This document shows, in pieces, positions 27,880 through 34,803 of a stretch of 64,000 nucleotides of DNA. The notes beneath the pieces are model-generated. The model worked only from the letters and a program-made list of their open reading frames with translations. It was not told the origin of the DNA and did no database searches. The stretch is from Methanomicrobium sp. W14 (GTDB lineage: Archaea; Halobacteriota; Methanomicrobia; Methanomicrobiales; Methanomicrobiaceae): positions 806,001-870,000 of the forward strand of contig NZ_JAGGMM010000001.1 in the NCBI RefSeq assembly GCF_017875315.1, given 5' to 3'. Each line of letters starts with the position of its first letter. Position 1 is the stretch's first letter. A program made the translations under genes and the position numbers.

Positions 27880-28169
27880 CAAGACTTGATCCAATTATGA
27901 TACTCTTTTTCAGTCATTATCTTTAGAACTGTTGCATATCTATTTGGCCTGGTTCCTTCAATAACGTAAATCACGACATGCTTATACGGAACATGCAACC
28001 GCCAATAACCCTTGCAATTTCCTTTTAATTCATGTTTGTTACATGTGGTTACGTTCACGAATAAATATTCTTCAAGGCATTTTTTTATCTTATCTAGTAC
28101 TGCCTTTTTAATAGAGGGATTCTTCTTAAGATAAGCCTCTACATTTCGTTTTATCTCAGCCTCTATCAT
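27876..28169 (-). CDS. RelE/ParE-superfamily toxin-like protein
   Basis: A 97-residue basic protein with the RelE/ParE layout: N-terminal helices (EAEIKRNVEAYLKKN and a second lysine-rich helix), then strands with HELKGNCKGYWRLHVPYKHVVIYVIEG and a C-terminal VLKIMTEKEYHNW. RelE-type toxins cleave mRNA on the ribosome; the conserved K, G-x-W-R-L and Y-(K/R)-x-x-Y-like positions suggest this fold. The adjacent antitoxin-like gene is convergent, not upstream in the same operon as is usual. The toxin fold is fairly convincing; the pairing is not proven. Confidence 0.65.
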   Translation of the reverse strand: MIEAEIKRNVEAYLKKNPSIKKAVLDKIKKCLEEYLFVNVTTCNKHELKGNCKGYWRLHVPYKHVVIYVIEGTRPNRYATVLKIMTEKEYHNWIKSC

Positions 28170-28188
28170 CTTAAAGAACTGTATTAAG

Positions 28189-28389
28189 TTAATCTAATAA
28201 TTCACTATTGGATAATACGATTAAAAGACTCTCCCACAGTGGAACCCGCCTTTTATACGCCTCTTTAAGAGATACTTTTTTGCGGTATAGGGAGCGGCAA
28301 AAAATAGAATAACCAACAAACATACCAACACCAAAAGCAATTAAAACGGGAATGGACTCTGGTTTGAATGCATAACATAACTCCTTAAA
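28189..28389 (-). pseudogene. Micro-peptide frame, copy 2, without a normal start codon
   Basis: A 66-codon open frame with no ATG, GTG or TTG before its conserved part. It contains AFKPESIPVLIAFGVG, closely matching copy 1 (AFKPEAAPVLIALGVG, 28480-28632). Most of the base differences between the copies in the shared part are synonymous, so this frame was under protein-level selection. It then adds a basic tail, LYRKKVSLKEAYKRR, and a hydrophobic end. A plausible initiation site (AAGGAG then ATG at about 28378) lies one reading frame away, so the gene is frameshifted, recoded or starts unusually. Confidence 0.45.
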
Positions 28390-28479
28390 TCACCTCTAAA
28401 TTTTCCTTATACCGCCCTTTGTTAACTCCTTTTCGATGTGAGTTACGTAAATATTATCACTTCAAAAAATAGATTAAGT

Positions 28480-28632
28480 TTAGTTATGTCTTGCAAAAGC
28501 ATAACCTAAGATAATTCCTACTCCCAGAGCAATCAACACAGGAGCTGCTTCCGGCTTGAATGCTTCTGGCGGTGGGCATACATTAAGAACTGTTCGAGAA
28601 GTTCTTTTTGAATCACTTCTAATCTTTTTCAC
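28480..28632 (-). CDS. Micro-peptide, copy 1, 50 residues
   Basis: A short frame from GTG at 28632: basic N-terminus MKKIRSDSKRTSRTV, a CPPPEAFKPEAAP segment, one hydrophobic helix VLIALGVGIILGYAF and the end ARHN. The GTG itself lies in the purine-rich GGGAGGTGA, too close for a normal ribosome-binding site, so its start is uncertain. It shares its proline-rich and membrane segments with copy 2 (28189-28389). It follows the HTH membrane-protein gene on the same strand and is probably cotranscribed. Function unknown; a membrane-inserted peptide is the simplest reading. Confidence 0.45.
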   Translation of the reverse strand: MKKIRSDSKRTSRTVLNVCPPPEAFKPEAAPVLIALGVGIILGYAFARHN

Positions 28633-28672
28633 CTCCCGGAGGACCTTTATTCCCCCTACAAATTTGACTCAT
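28619..28672 (-). other. Leader-like 17-codon frame overlapping micro-peptide copy 1
   Basis: ATG at 28672 is one base past the stop of the HTH gene and is preceded by GAGGGG at good spacing. It encodes MSQICRGNKGPPGGEKD and ends at 28619, inside the copy 1 frame, which lies in the +1 frame relative to it. It could be a coupling leader peptide or the true start of copy 1 if ribosomes shift by +1. Confidence 0.35.
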
Positions 28673-28673
28673 C

Positions 28674-28976
28674 TTAATTCCCCTCAGACGTTTTCATCAT
28701 AGTAGCTGCAAATGCCAGAAGAAACGCACCTGCACCTATGAGTGCAATTATCAAAAGAAGCGTCTTTAAATCCTCATCACTCATCGTGTTTAGAGCACTA
28801 ACATATTTTCCCACAGTATTTTTATTCAAATCTAAGCGCTCTGCTATTTCCGCGTTATTATAACCTTTATTCCTTTCGAGCATTATTCTCTGAAGAATTT
28901 CTGGGTCTAAATGGTGCTTTAGGGCAATTTCTTCAAAACGCTCTTTTGCACGGTCTTCATCTACATTTAATGCCAT
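28674..28976 (-). CDS. Helix-turn-helix protein with C-terminal membrane anchor
   Basis: A 100-residue protein of unknown function. Residues 18-63 form helices with a helix-turn-helix pattern (YNNAEIAERLDLNKNTVGKY), like the DNA-binding part of resolvases or sigma-70 region 4. A single hydrophobic helix TLLLIIALIGAGAFLLAFAA follows near residues 71-90. A membrane-tethered regulator is the natural reading. A GGAGG lies just upstream of the ATG (plus-strand cctcctt at 28988-28994). Its stop is one base before the ATG of a leader-like frame and it heads the micro-peptide unit. Confidence 0.6.
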   Translation of the reverse strand: MALNVDEDRAKERFEEIALKHHLDPEILQRIMLERNKGYNNAEIAERLDLNKNTVGKYVSALNTMSDEDLKTLLLIIALIGAGAFLLAFAATMMKTSEGN

Positions 28977-29040
28977 GGTTATAAATCCTCCTTTTAAACG
29001 TATTTAGTAACATAGTATTTCATAATATATAAGGTACTTG

Positions 29041-29057
29041 ATAGGATATTGTCCTAT
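29041..29057. promoter_or_regulatory. Inverted repeat between divergent small regulators
   Basis: Arms ATAGGA and TCCTAT separated by five bases, about 65 bases upstream of the HTH gene start. A TATA-like TTATATAT for the minus strand lies near 29021-29030. It may be an operator, but the arms are short. Confidence 0.35.
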
Positions 29058-29141
29058 GTCCCAACTTTTAAAAACAGGTAACCTTTTTGGAACCTGCTAT
29101 TTTTACCCCTTCAGACTGACATTGTAGTAAGCCAAAATGTC

Positions 29142-29163
29142 CGTATGTGTACGTACACATACG
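29142..29163. promoter_or_regulatory. Perfect 22-bp palindrome, candidate operator
   Basis: The half-site CGTATGTGTAC is followed directly by its exact reverse complement. It ends 17 bases before the ATG of the gene at 29181 and just before that gene's GGAG. A perfect palindrome of this length at a promoter-proximal site next to a small ribbon-helix-helix-like gene fits autoregulation. Confidence 0.6.
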
Positions 29164-29180
29164 TATAGGAGAAAAGAGAA

Positions 29181-29393
29181 ATGGAAAATAGAGAAAAAAA
29201 GAAAAAACGCGATATACATCGAATTAGAAAAAAATTGTATATTACGATTAGCCCTGAGAATTACGAATATATTAAGAATAACGACCTAAATGCTTCCAGA
29301 TTTACAGATAACGCTTTAAATGAACTTAGAAATAAAACAACCAATGAATTGGTCTTTATTTTACAAAACAAGAATGAAACATGGGCCCGTTGA
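29181..29393 (+). CDS. Small basic ribbon-helix-helix-like protein
   Basis: A 70-residue protein with a very basic start (MENREKKKKRDIHRIRKK) followed by LYITISPENYEYIKNNDLNASRFTDNALNEL. That pattern, a short strand LYITIS then two helices with a turn N-D-L-N-A-S, fits ribbon-helix-helix regulators of archaeal mobile elements, although I cannot name a family. GGAG lies 9 bases upstream of ATG. The last 12 bases of the gene, including its stop, lie inside the 3' end of tRNA-Val on the other strand, so Trp-Ala-Arg at its C-terminus is encoded by tRNA sequence. Confidence 0.6.
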   Translation: MENREKKKKRDIHRIRKKLYITISPENYEYIKNNDLNASRFTDNALNELRNKTTNELVFILQNKNETWAR

Positions 29394-29455
29394 GATTCGA
29401 ACTCAAGATCTTCGCCGTGTAAAGGCGACGTCATAACCAGCTAGACCACGAGCCC
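29382..29455 (-). tRNA. tRNA-Val (anticodon TAC)
   Basis: The reverse strand folds as a 74-base cloverleaf. The acceptor stem is GGGCTCG with CGGGCCC, allowing one G-T pair; the anticodon stem is CGCC/GGCG around loop TTTACAC, giving anticodon TAC; the T loop contains TTCGAATC. The discriminator is A and CCA is not encoded. Its 3' end abuts the small-gene pocket at lower coordinates. Confidence 0.93.
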
Positions 29456-29598
29456 CTTTTGGAATGTCGCTTTTACATATTTGCACTTTTAATTATTAAA
29501 TATATAGGGTTTGAACCTGAAATTTCCACGATTTGATAAAGCAAAAACGATAAGTATTACCCATATTTCTGCAAAAATTTTGTGATTCGGATTATATA

Positions 29599-29629
29599 AA
29601 CATTCTAAGAAATTTATTAACATTCTTAG
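29599..29629 (+). promoter_or_regulatory. Two 11-base direct repeats 20 bp apart upstream of pit
   Basis: AACATTCTAAG at 29599-29609 recurs as AACATTCTTAG at 29619-29629, start to start 20 bp, close to two helical turns. The same bases also form an inverted pair CTAAGAA/TTCTTAG. They lie about 190 bases before the phosphate transporter and could bind a dimeric regulator. The rest of the 362-base gap after tRNA-Val (29456-29817) is AT-rich with no gene. Confidence 0.4.
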
Positions 29630-29817
29630 CATAATACTCTTCAATTACACCAAAAGAATAAAACTCACAAGAGGCAACCTTCCAAAAACCATGATAAAAT
29701 CAATTCATGCATAAAAGCATACTTCAAAGAAATTTTTCATAAATAGTTAAAAATAACTTCTAATCAGGTTTATCGTATAAAAAAGGATATAAAGATACAT
29801 AAGAGGAAACACCAGAA

Positions 29818-30846
29818 ATGCTTGATCTTGCCCTTGCTACAATAATCCTTGCTTTTGCATTTACATTCACAAACGGATTTCAGGATGCAAGCTCTATTGC
29901 CGCAACTTTTATAGCCTCAAGATCAGCGACACCAAAACAGGGTATATCGGTTGTCGCCGGAATGTCGCTTTTAGGTGCAGTACTTGGGGGAAGTGCCGTT
30001 GCATTTACACTTTCAGGACTTATATCAGTCAATTCAGGACCAACTGTAATTTTAGTGCTGCTTTCGGCAATTATAAGCGCAACATTCTGGAATCTGTTCA
30101 CCTGGAAATTCGGACTTCCCTCGTCATCAACCCACGCGCTAATAGGGGGACTTATCGGGGCAGCAATTGCAGGAGAAGGCATAGGAAGCGTATTCTGGGG
30201 AGTCAACGAACTCTTAATGCCAGGACATGAACTTGCAGGTCTTGTAAAAATTATAGTATTTCTTCTGATATCTGTTGCAATCGGATTTTTTTTAGGTTAT
30301 ATTATTCACAAAATATCAATGGTTGCTCTCAGAAACCAGAACGTTTCGATTAACAGGAAGATTATTAAAATCAACTGGCTCGCAGCTGCATTAATAGCAT
30401 TCAGCAACGGAGCCAACGATTCACAGAAGCAGCTCGGTATTATAGCTCTCGTATTATTCGCTGCAGGAAGCTCTGCAACACTTGAAGTTCCCATGTGGGC
30501 GAGAATAATTTGTGCAGTATTTATAGCCCTCGGGACTCTCAGCGGAGGATGGAGAATTATGAAGACTCTCGGAAATAAAATATTCAAAATTAAGCCGATT
30601 CACTCGTTTGATTCTCAGGTATCATCCGGTGTTGCAATCGGTCTTTCAACGATTGCAGGAGCACCCGTATCTTCAACCCACATAATATCCACATCAGTCC
30701 TGGGAGTGGGTGCGGCCGAAAACCCAAAAAAAGTCCAGTGGGAAGTAGGAAAAGAGATAATTATTGCTATGATTCTGACTATTCCGGCCACAATGCTGAT
30801 ATCATCAGTGCTCTGTTACGGATTAACATATGTTGCAGGAGTCTGA
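29818..30846 (+). CDS. pit: Inorganic phosphate transporter, PiT family
   Basis: Membrane permease that takes up phosphate with a cation. The 342-residue protein has about ten membrane helices and two copies of the PiT signature: FTNGFQDASSIAATFIA near the N-terminus and FSNGANDSQKQLG near residue 200, plus the paired LPSSSTHALIGG and APVSSTHIISTS motifs of the two inverted halves. AGAGG precedes the start by about 11 bases. The DUF47 gene begins 6 bases after its stop, the common archaeal pairing of transporter and PhoU-like partner. Confidence 0.94.
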   Translation: MLDLALATIILAFAFTFTNGFQDASSIAATFIASRSATPKQGISVVAGMSLLGAVLGGSAVAFTLSGLISVNSGPTVILVLLSAIISATFWNLFTWKFGLPSSSTHALIGGLIGAAIAGEGIGSVFWGVNELLMPGHELAGLVKIIVFLLISVAIGFFLGYIIHKISMVALRNQNVSINRKIIKINWLAAALIAFSNGANDSQKQLGIIALVLFAAGSSATLEVPMWARIICAVFIALGTLSGGWRIMKTLGNKIFKIKPIHSFDSQVSSGVAIGLSTIAGAPVSSTHIISTSVLGVGAAENPKKVQWEVGKEIIIAMILTIPATMLISSVLCYGLTYVAGV

Positions 30847-30851
30847 TTAAA

Positions 30852-31502
30852 ATGACAATTAAATCAAAAGACTGGCTAAAAAAAAGAAAAAGTGTGTTTA
30901 ACTCGATATTCCCAAGAGAGTATGATTTCGAGGAGATGCTCTACATTCAGGCGCAAAAAACCCTTAGCGGCGTGGAATGCTTTATAAAATGGCTAAAAAA
31001 GAGCCCGCAGGAAAAACCATCAAATCTTGAAAAAATTGCCCTTGAAGTTGACAGTATGCGGTATGATATGGAGGAAAAACTGATTAATGCATTTTCAACA
31101 CCTTTTGACAGGCAGGACATATACTCCCTGTCAAGAAACATGGACTATATTCTCAATTACTCCACCGAAACTGCAAAGGAGATATACGCCTTCGGGGTTG
31201 TTCCCGACGAATATATCCTGAAAATGGCAGACGCCCTGTTTAAAGGTACCAAATGCATGGAAGAAGGAGTCAGGATAATAAGGACTGACAAAAATGATGT
31301 AGAAAGAAAAATCAGGGAAGCAAGAAGTCACATGCATGCCATCGAAGACTTCTACATAACCGGCATGTCAGAGACTTTCAACAACAGCGACGCAATATAT
31401 GCAATGAAAAAAAGAGAAGTAAACTATCATATCAGGGACGCCGGGTGGGCTTTGAGAAAAACAGTAGACGTCATGCACAAGGCTGTTGTAGGACTGAATT
31501 GA
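30852..31502 (+). CDS. DUF47/PhoU-like protein, partner of PiT
   Basis: A 216-residue, almost entirely helical protein of the DUF47 family, distantly related to PhoU. The N-terminus (W-L-K-K-R-K-S-V-F-N-S-I-F-P-R-E-Y-D-F), helices with regularly spaced acidic residues, and a C-terminal DAGWALRKTVDVMHKAV fit that family. DUF47 proteins are usually encoded beside PiT transporters and are thought to modulate them. A longer in-frame start at 30738 would lie within pit; 30852 is chosen because it follows the pit stop by 6 bases. Confidence 0.87.
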   Translation: MTIKSKDWLKKRKSVFNSIFPREYDFEEMLYIQAQKTLSGVECFIKWLKKSPQEKPSNLEKIALEVDSMRYDMEEKLINAFSTPFDRQDIYSLSRNMDYILNYSTETAKEIYAFGVVPDEYILKMADALFKGTKCMEEGVRIIRTDKNDVERKIREARSHMHAIEDFYITGMSETFNNSDAIYAMKKREVNYHIRDAGWALRKTVDVMHKAVVGLN

Positions 31503-31712
31503 ATTCATATTTGCAGAACAAAAATAATCCAATCAAATCTGGCTTATCTTTAGATTAAATGTAAACCGGTACAATAAAAGATTTACATAAAAATAAACAG
31601 GCACATCAGCGTAAATTAAAAAAATCAAAGATTATTTTTCTACTACAACGATTTACGACAATGATGATTTAAAAAGATCAAATCACTAAAGGCTTTGAGC
31701 CAAACCAGTGAG

Positions 31713-31784
31713 AGCCGCTGGAGGGATTTGAACCCCCGACCTGCTGATTACGAATCAGCCGCTATACCTCTAAGCCACAACGGC
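31713..31784 (-). tRNA. tRNA-Thr (anticodon CGT)
   Basis: Reverse-strand cloverleaf of 72 bases. The acceptor GCCGTTG pairs with CAGCGGC, with one T-G pair; the anticodon arm is GCTGA-TTCGTAA-TCAGC, giving CGT; the T loop is TTCAAATC. The discriminator is T, as expected for archaeal tRNA-Thr, and CCA is not encoded. The flanking 210 and 276 bases (31503-31712, 31785-32060) show no gene. Confidence 0.93.
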
Positions 31785-32060
31785 ACAAAGTCAATGACTT
31801 ATCCTATATGTTGAACCTGAAAAATTATAAAACAGGTGGATTTTATTCCCGGACTTTCTGGTTTTCCTGTGATCTATTTCATCCGGCACGCATAAAATAA
31901 TTTCAGTGCCGGTTCATCCGTTATTTTCTCACAAACCCGAAAATACCGCATCAAACTCATAAAACATACTGAAAACATGCAGATAAAATCCTCAGGAAAA
32001 CTCATATTTTTGCTTTTCCCATGCTTAAAAACCAGACGGTAAAAAAATCAGGTAAAAACC

Positions 32061-32360
32061 TCAGGAGTAGCCCCTGATTGTCATACCTGAATCCACACCG
32101 TTTTTGGAATCGGAAGTGGTATTTATTTCCCCAAATTTCTCTTCGTAATCCGAGATCATCTTTGAAAGAACTCCTGAAAAATTTTTTGCATGCTTAGGAC
32201 TTATAGAAACAATAGCCTTTGCCCTTGCATGATTCGTCCCTGGTATTTCATGGAGGAAAACAAAAGTAAATTCATCATCCTTATAGGCTATCTGGATCCT
32301 GTTGGCATAAACGGGGTCAAGATCCTGGGGGAGATTCACCGCGAGATCATGTTTTTCCAT
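32061..32360 (-). CDS. DUF3467-type small protein
   Basis: A 99-residue protein whose pattern P-V-Y-A-N-R-I-Q-I-A followed by D-E-F-T-F-V-F-L, then A-(I/V)-S-I-S-P-K-H-A-K, matches what I know as DUF3467. That is a small family in bacteria and methanogens with no established function; the fold recalls proteins that bind nucleic acid or act as accessory subunits. The first residues are MEKHDLAVNL. It is divergent from the Cas4-like gene at 32419, with only 58 bases between the starts. Confidence 0.7.
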   Translation of the reverse strand: MEKHDLAVNLPQDLDPVYANRIQIAYKDDEFTFVFLHEIPGTNHARAKAIVSISPKHAKNFSGVLSKMISDYEEKFGEINTTSDSKNGVDSGMTIRGYS

Positions 32361-32418
32361 ATCATAATATTTATCTTAAAGCAAATAAGGATTTTTTATA
32401 ATAATCAGGTATTTTACA

Positions 32419-33084
32419 ATGCACTCCATAAGTATCCCCTCCATAGTCTCATGCCATATCTGTCCTATAAGATTTATGCTTGAACAGGAAAGAAAACCAA
32501 AAGAAGAGCCCGAAAATTATACAATCGCAAAACAGATATCATATCATCTCGGAGAAGAGATGGACCCCGGTGAAATCTGGGACGAAATAAAAACCGTAAA
32601 TCCTGAACTTTCAAAAGATTCATTTGAACTTTATACATCATGGATTGAAAAGTGCAAAAATTCCCCGTGGCCAAGGTCTTCGCAGCAGGATGTCAGAGTA
32701 TCATCTGATAAATTCGGGATACATGGCAATATCGACAGACTTTTTGATTCACCACCTTATATCGCGCTGTTAAGGCTTACCCCTGCTCCCGATATAGGAA
32801 TATACAGCGCCGACAGGGTGCGTGCTGCATGCTACTCTCTGTGTGCAAAAGAGGCACTCGGAAAGGACGCTAACGAAATCATCCTTGAGTACATACCTTC
32901 AGGAACGTCAAAAACCTGTAAAATATCCCCAAGAGACAGAAGAGAAGCCCTTTATGCAATCAAGACGGCAAAAAAGATATTATCGGGGTACGTTCCCGTC
33001 AAAAACAAAACAATGCCGTGCGGGCACTGTTACTTAAAAGATAAGTGTGTCCCTGAACCGAAAAAACTCTCGGACTTACTATAG
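32419..33084 (+). CDS. Cas4/RecB-like protein with degraded nuclease motifs
   Basis: A 221-residue protein with Cas4-like architecture. An N-terminal cysteine pair, Cys12 and Cys15 (SCHICP), and a C-terminal cluster, Cys201, Cys204 and Cys210 (PCGHCYLKDKC), could hold a 4Fe-4S cluster. Between them GNIDRLFD places Asp106 where PD-(D/E)xK nucleases have their metal-binding aspartate. The expected acidic-x-lysine motif is absent, reading IALLRLTP, and the later Q-x-x-x-Y position is DRVRAACYSL without the glutamine. It may therefore be a non-catalytic paralogue. No cas genes or CRISPR repeats are in the window. Confidence 0.6.
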   Translation: MHSISIPSIVSCHICPIRFMLEQERKPKEEPENYTIAKQISYHLGEEMDPGEIWDEIKTVNPELSKDSFELYTSWIEKCKNSPWPRSSQQDVRVSSDKFGIHGNIDRLFDSPPYIALLRLTPAPDIGIYSADRVRAACYSLCAKEALGKDANEIILEYIPSGTSKTCKISPRDRREALYAIKTAKKILSGYVPVKNKTMPCGHCYLKDKCVPEPKKLSDLL

Positions 33085-33216
33085 GAACCAAAAAACGTTA
33101 TTCCATACCGGCAAAACCACATGATATATGTTACTCCTGCAAAATTTTGGAAATCCAAAAAGAACAGGTTTAATTAATCCGGTTCTGTTAACCGCCGGGC
33201 ATATCCAAAAAAGTTT

Positions 33217-34155
33217 TTAGGAACTATTTTCAATAAGTGTCTTTGAGATAATATATTCCCCTTTGGCCTCTCTTGTAGTCCCGACAATAAGCCATTTTTC
33301 AGAACCGTGATCCTCCAAAACCCCGCATGCCTCAATAACTTCCCCTTTCTTCGCCTGACCACTGTAGGTATGAGTAAATGAAAGAACCTTTGAGACCTCA
33401 GGGTTGTCTATACAGTATAAGGCAGGGCTGTCAAATGAAAAAGATGCGTCAGTGACCATTCCCTCAACAGTTTTTTTACCACAGACTTTACCTTTATTGA
33501 CAACGACTGAATTTAATCTGTCATAACCACGCGTAAACAAAAGATCAAAATATGTACCGTTTATTTCCCCCCTGTTCCATTTTCTCATTTCGTGTAGGAC
33601 AAACGTATCATAATCAATCTCCGGGACACGCTTATTGTAAACCTTCTTCCACAGGTCTTCCGAAAGTGCACCGACACGCCCTTCTTCCACCGCCATTTTG
33701 AGGTTTTTCTGTGCAGTGAACCAGAAGTCCCCGTATACAACCATGTCTATATCAGAAGACTCATTCTCAAGACCGCAGAGAAGAGAACCTGTACAGCCGT
33801 AAGTTCCTTTTGGAACACCAAATATTCCGGCAAGCTTTTTCACACGCTTATCCCTTGCCGTGACTTTGTCAATTTCCTCATCAGGTTTCAAAACCCTTTT
33901 TATATCATCATACGGAACACGATGGACAATATCCAGATATTCAGGTTTATACTTCCTGATATACCCGAACGCCTGCTCAAAGTCATATTTTTTGTACCTG
34001 GTGCCATCAGAAGACATCCTCTCGCCGTTTTCATCCGGAACATACCTTAAAACACAGCCGGCCTTCTGATCGTTGTCGTATACCGATACCGCATAAAGAC
34101 GCCCGTCTGTATCCTCTATAAAATCCCTAAGTCTTACAGGTTTTACTGGTCTCAT
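33217..34155 (-). CDS. Polymerase-beta-type nucleotidyltransferase domain protein
   Basis: A 312-residue archaeal protein of unknown role. Near residues 121-140 it has the nucleotidyltransferase signature G-S-L-L-C-G-L-x(4)-S-D-I-D-M-V-V-Y-G, with the G-S and D-x-D metal-binding residues intact. The N-terminal 100 residues (VKPVRLRDFIEDTDGRLYAV) are of no recognised family, and the C-terminus contains a beta-rich segment (GEVIEACGVLEDHG) that could bind nucleic acid. Members of this fold add nucleotides to RNA, proteins or small molecules; which one applies here cannot be said. Confidence 0.7.
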   Translation of the reverse strand: MRPVKPVRLRDFIEDTDGRLYAVSVYDNDQKAGCVLRYVPDENGERMSSDGTRYKKYDFEQAFGYIRKYKPEYLDIVHRVPYDDIKRVLKPDEEIDKVTARDKRVKKLAGIFGVPKGTYGCTGSLLCGLENESSDIDMVVYGDFWFTAQKNLKMAVEEGRVGALSEDLWKKVYNKRVPEIDYDTFVLHEMRKWNRGEINGTYFDLLFTRGYDRLNSVVVNKGKVCGKKTVEGMVTDASFSFDSPALYCIDNPEVSKVLSFTHTYSGQAKKGEVIEACGVLEDHGSEKWLIVGTTREAKGEYIISKTLIENSS

Positions 34156-34221
34156 AGTTTAAAGCCTCGAAAAAACAGAATAATTTCAAAAGAATAAAAT
34201 GAATTATATCATCTGAAGAGA

Positions 34222-34803
34222 TCATTCTTTTTCATCCGCCAGGTATCTGCCTATCTCATCAAGCTGCGGGCCTGCACGAATGACCTCTTTTCTGCAAAGA
34301 TCAACAACAGTGCTTGGTGTTCCGGGAAGTCTGCCGCCGTCAACAAAAAGATCGTAGACAACTGTTACCTCATTAAAGTCCACAGGTGATTTTCCACCGG
34401 AAATATTTGCACTTGTAGAAGTTATCGGCGCATCAAACTCCCTGATTATGTTTAGTGCCGTCTCATTGTCAGGTATCCTGATGCCTATGTAATCGGTTCC
34501 TCCCGTAAGGACTTTGGGAATACAGCTACCTGCCTTAACCACTGCCGTTACAGGCCCCGGGAGAAACCTCTCAATAAACTCCTGCTCAAAATCACTCATC
34601 AGAGTAATCGCAAGGGCCATCTCAAGGTCGCACACGGCAACAGATATCGGATTTGAAACCGGCCTTTTTTTAACTTCATACACTCTGTGAATTGCATTTT
34701 CGGAAAACGCATCACATCCAAGACCATAAACGGTCTCTGTAGGATATACAATGAGACCATCCCTGTGAAGAACTGAGACAGCTTCGTCTATTTTGGACCT
34801 CAA
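34222..34803 (-). CDS. Threonylcarbamoyl-AMP synthase (Sua5/YrdC)
   Basis: Makes threonylcarbamoyl-AMP from threonine, bicarbonate and ATP, the first step of the t6A37 modification of tRNAs reading ANN codons; KEOPS completes it, and the KEOPS subunit Pcc1 is encoded at 37894. The 193-residue protein is a single YrdC domain with GLIVYPTETVYGLGCDA, KKRPVSNPISV and the T-S-A-N-I-S-G motif near residue 130. Its start overlaps the ACT-protein gene by 4 bases, so the two are translationally coupled. Confidence 0.93.
   Translation of the reverse strand: MRSKIDEAVSVLHRDGLIVYPTETVYGLGCDAFSENAIHRVYEVKKRPVSNPISVAVCDLEMALAITLMSDFEQEFIERFLPGPVTAVVKAGSCIPKVLTGGTDYIGIRIPDNETALNIIREFDAPITSTSANISGGKSPVDFNEVTVVYDLFVDGGRLPGTPSTVVDLCRKEVIRAGPQLDEIGRYLADEKE

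Noticed and set aside
31658-31670. Box C-like ATGATGA before tRNA-Thr
   Set aside because: No matching box D or C'/D' pair at suitable spacing, so no C/D RNA is called.
32419-33084. CRISPR-Cas locus around the Cas4-like gene
   Set aside because: No repeat-spacer array and no cas1, cas2 or effector gene in the window.
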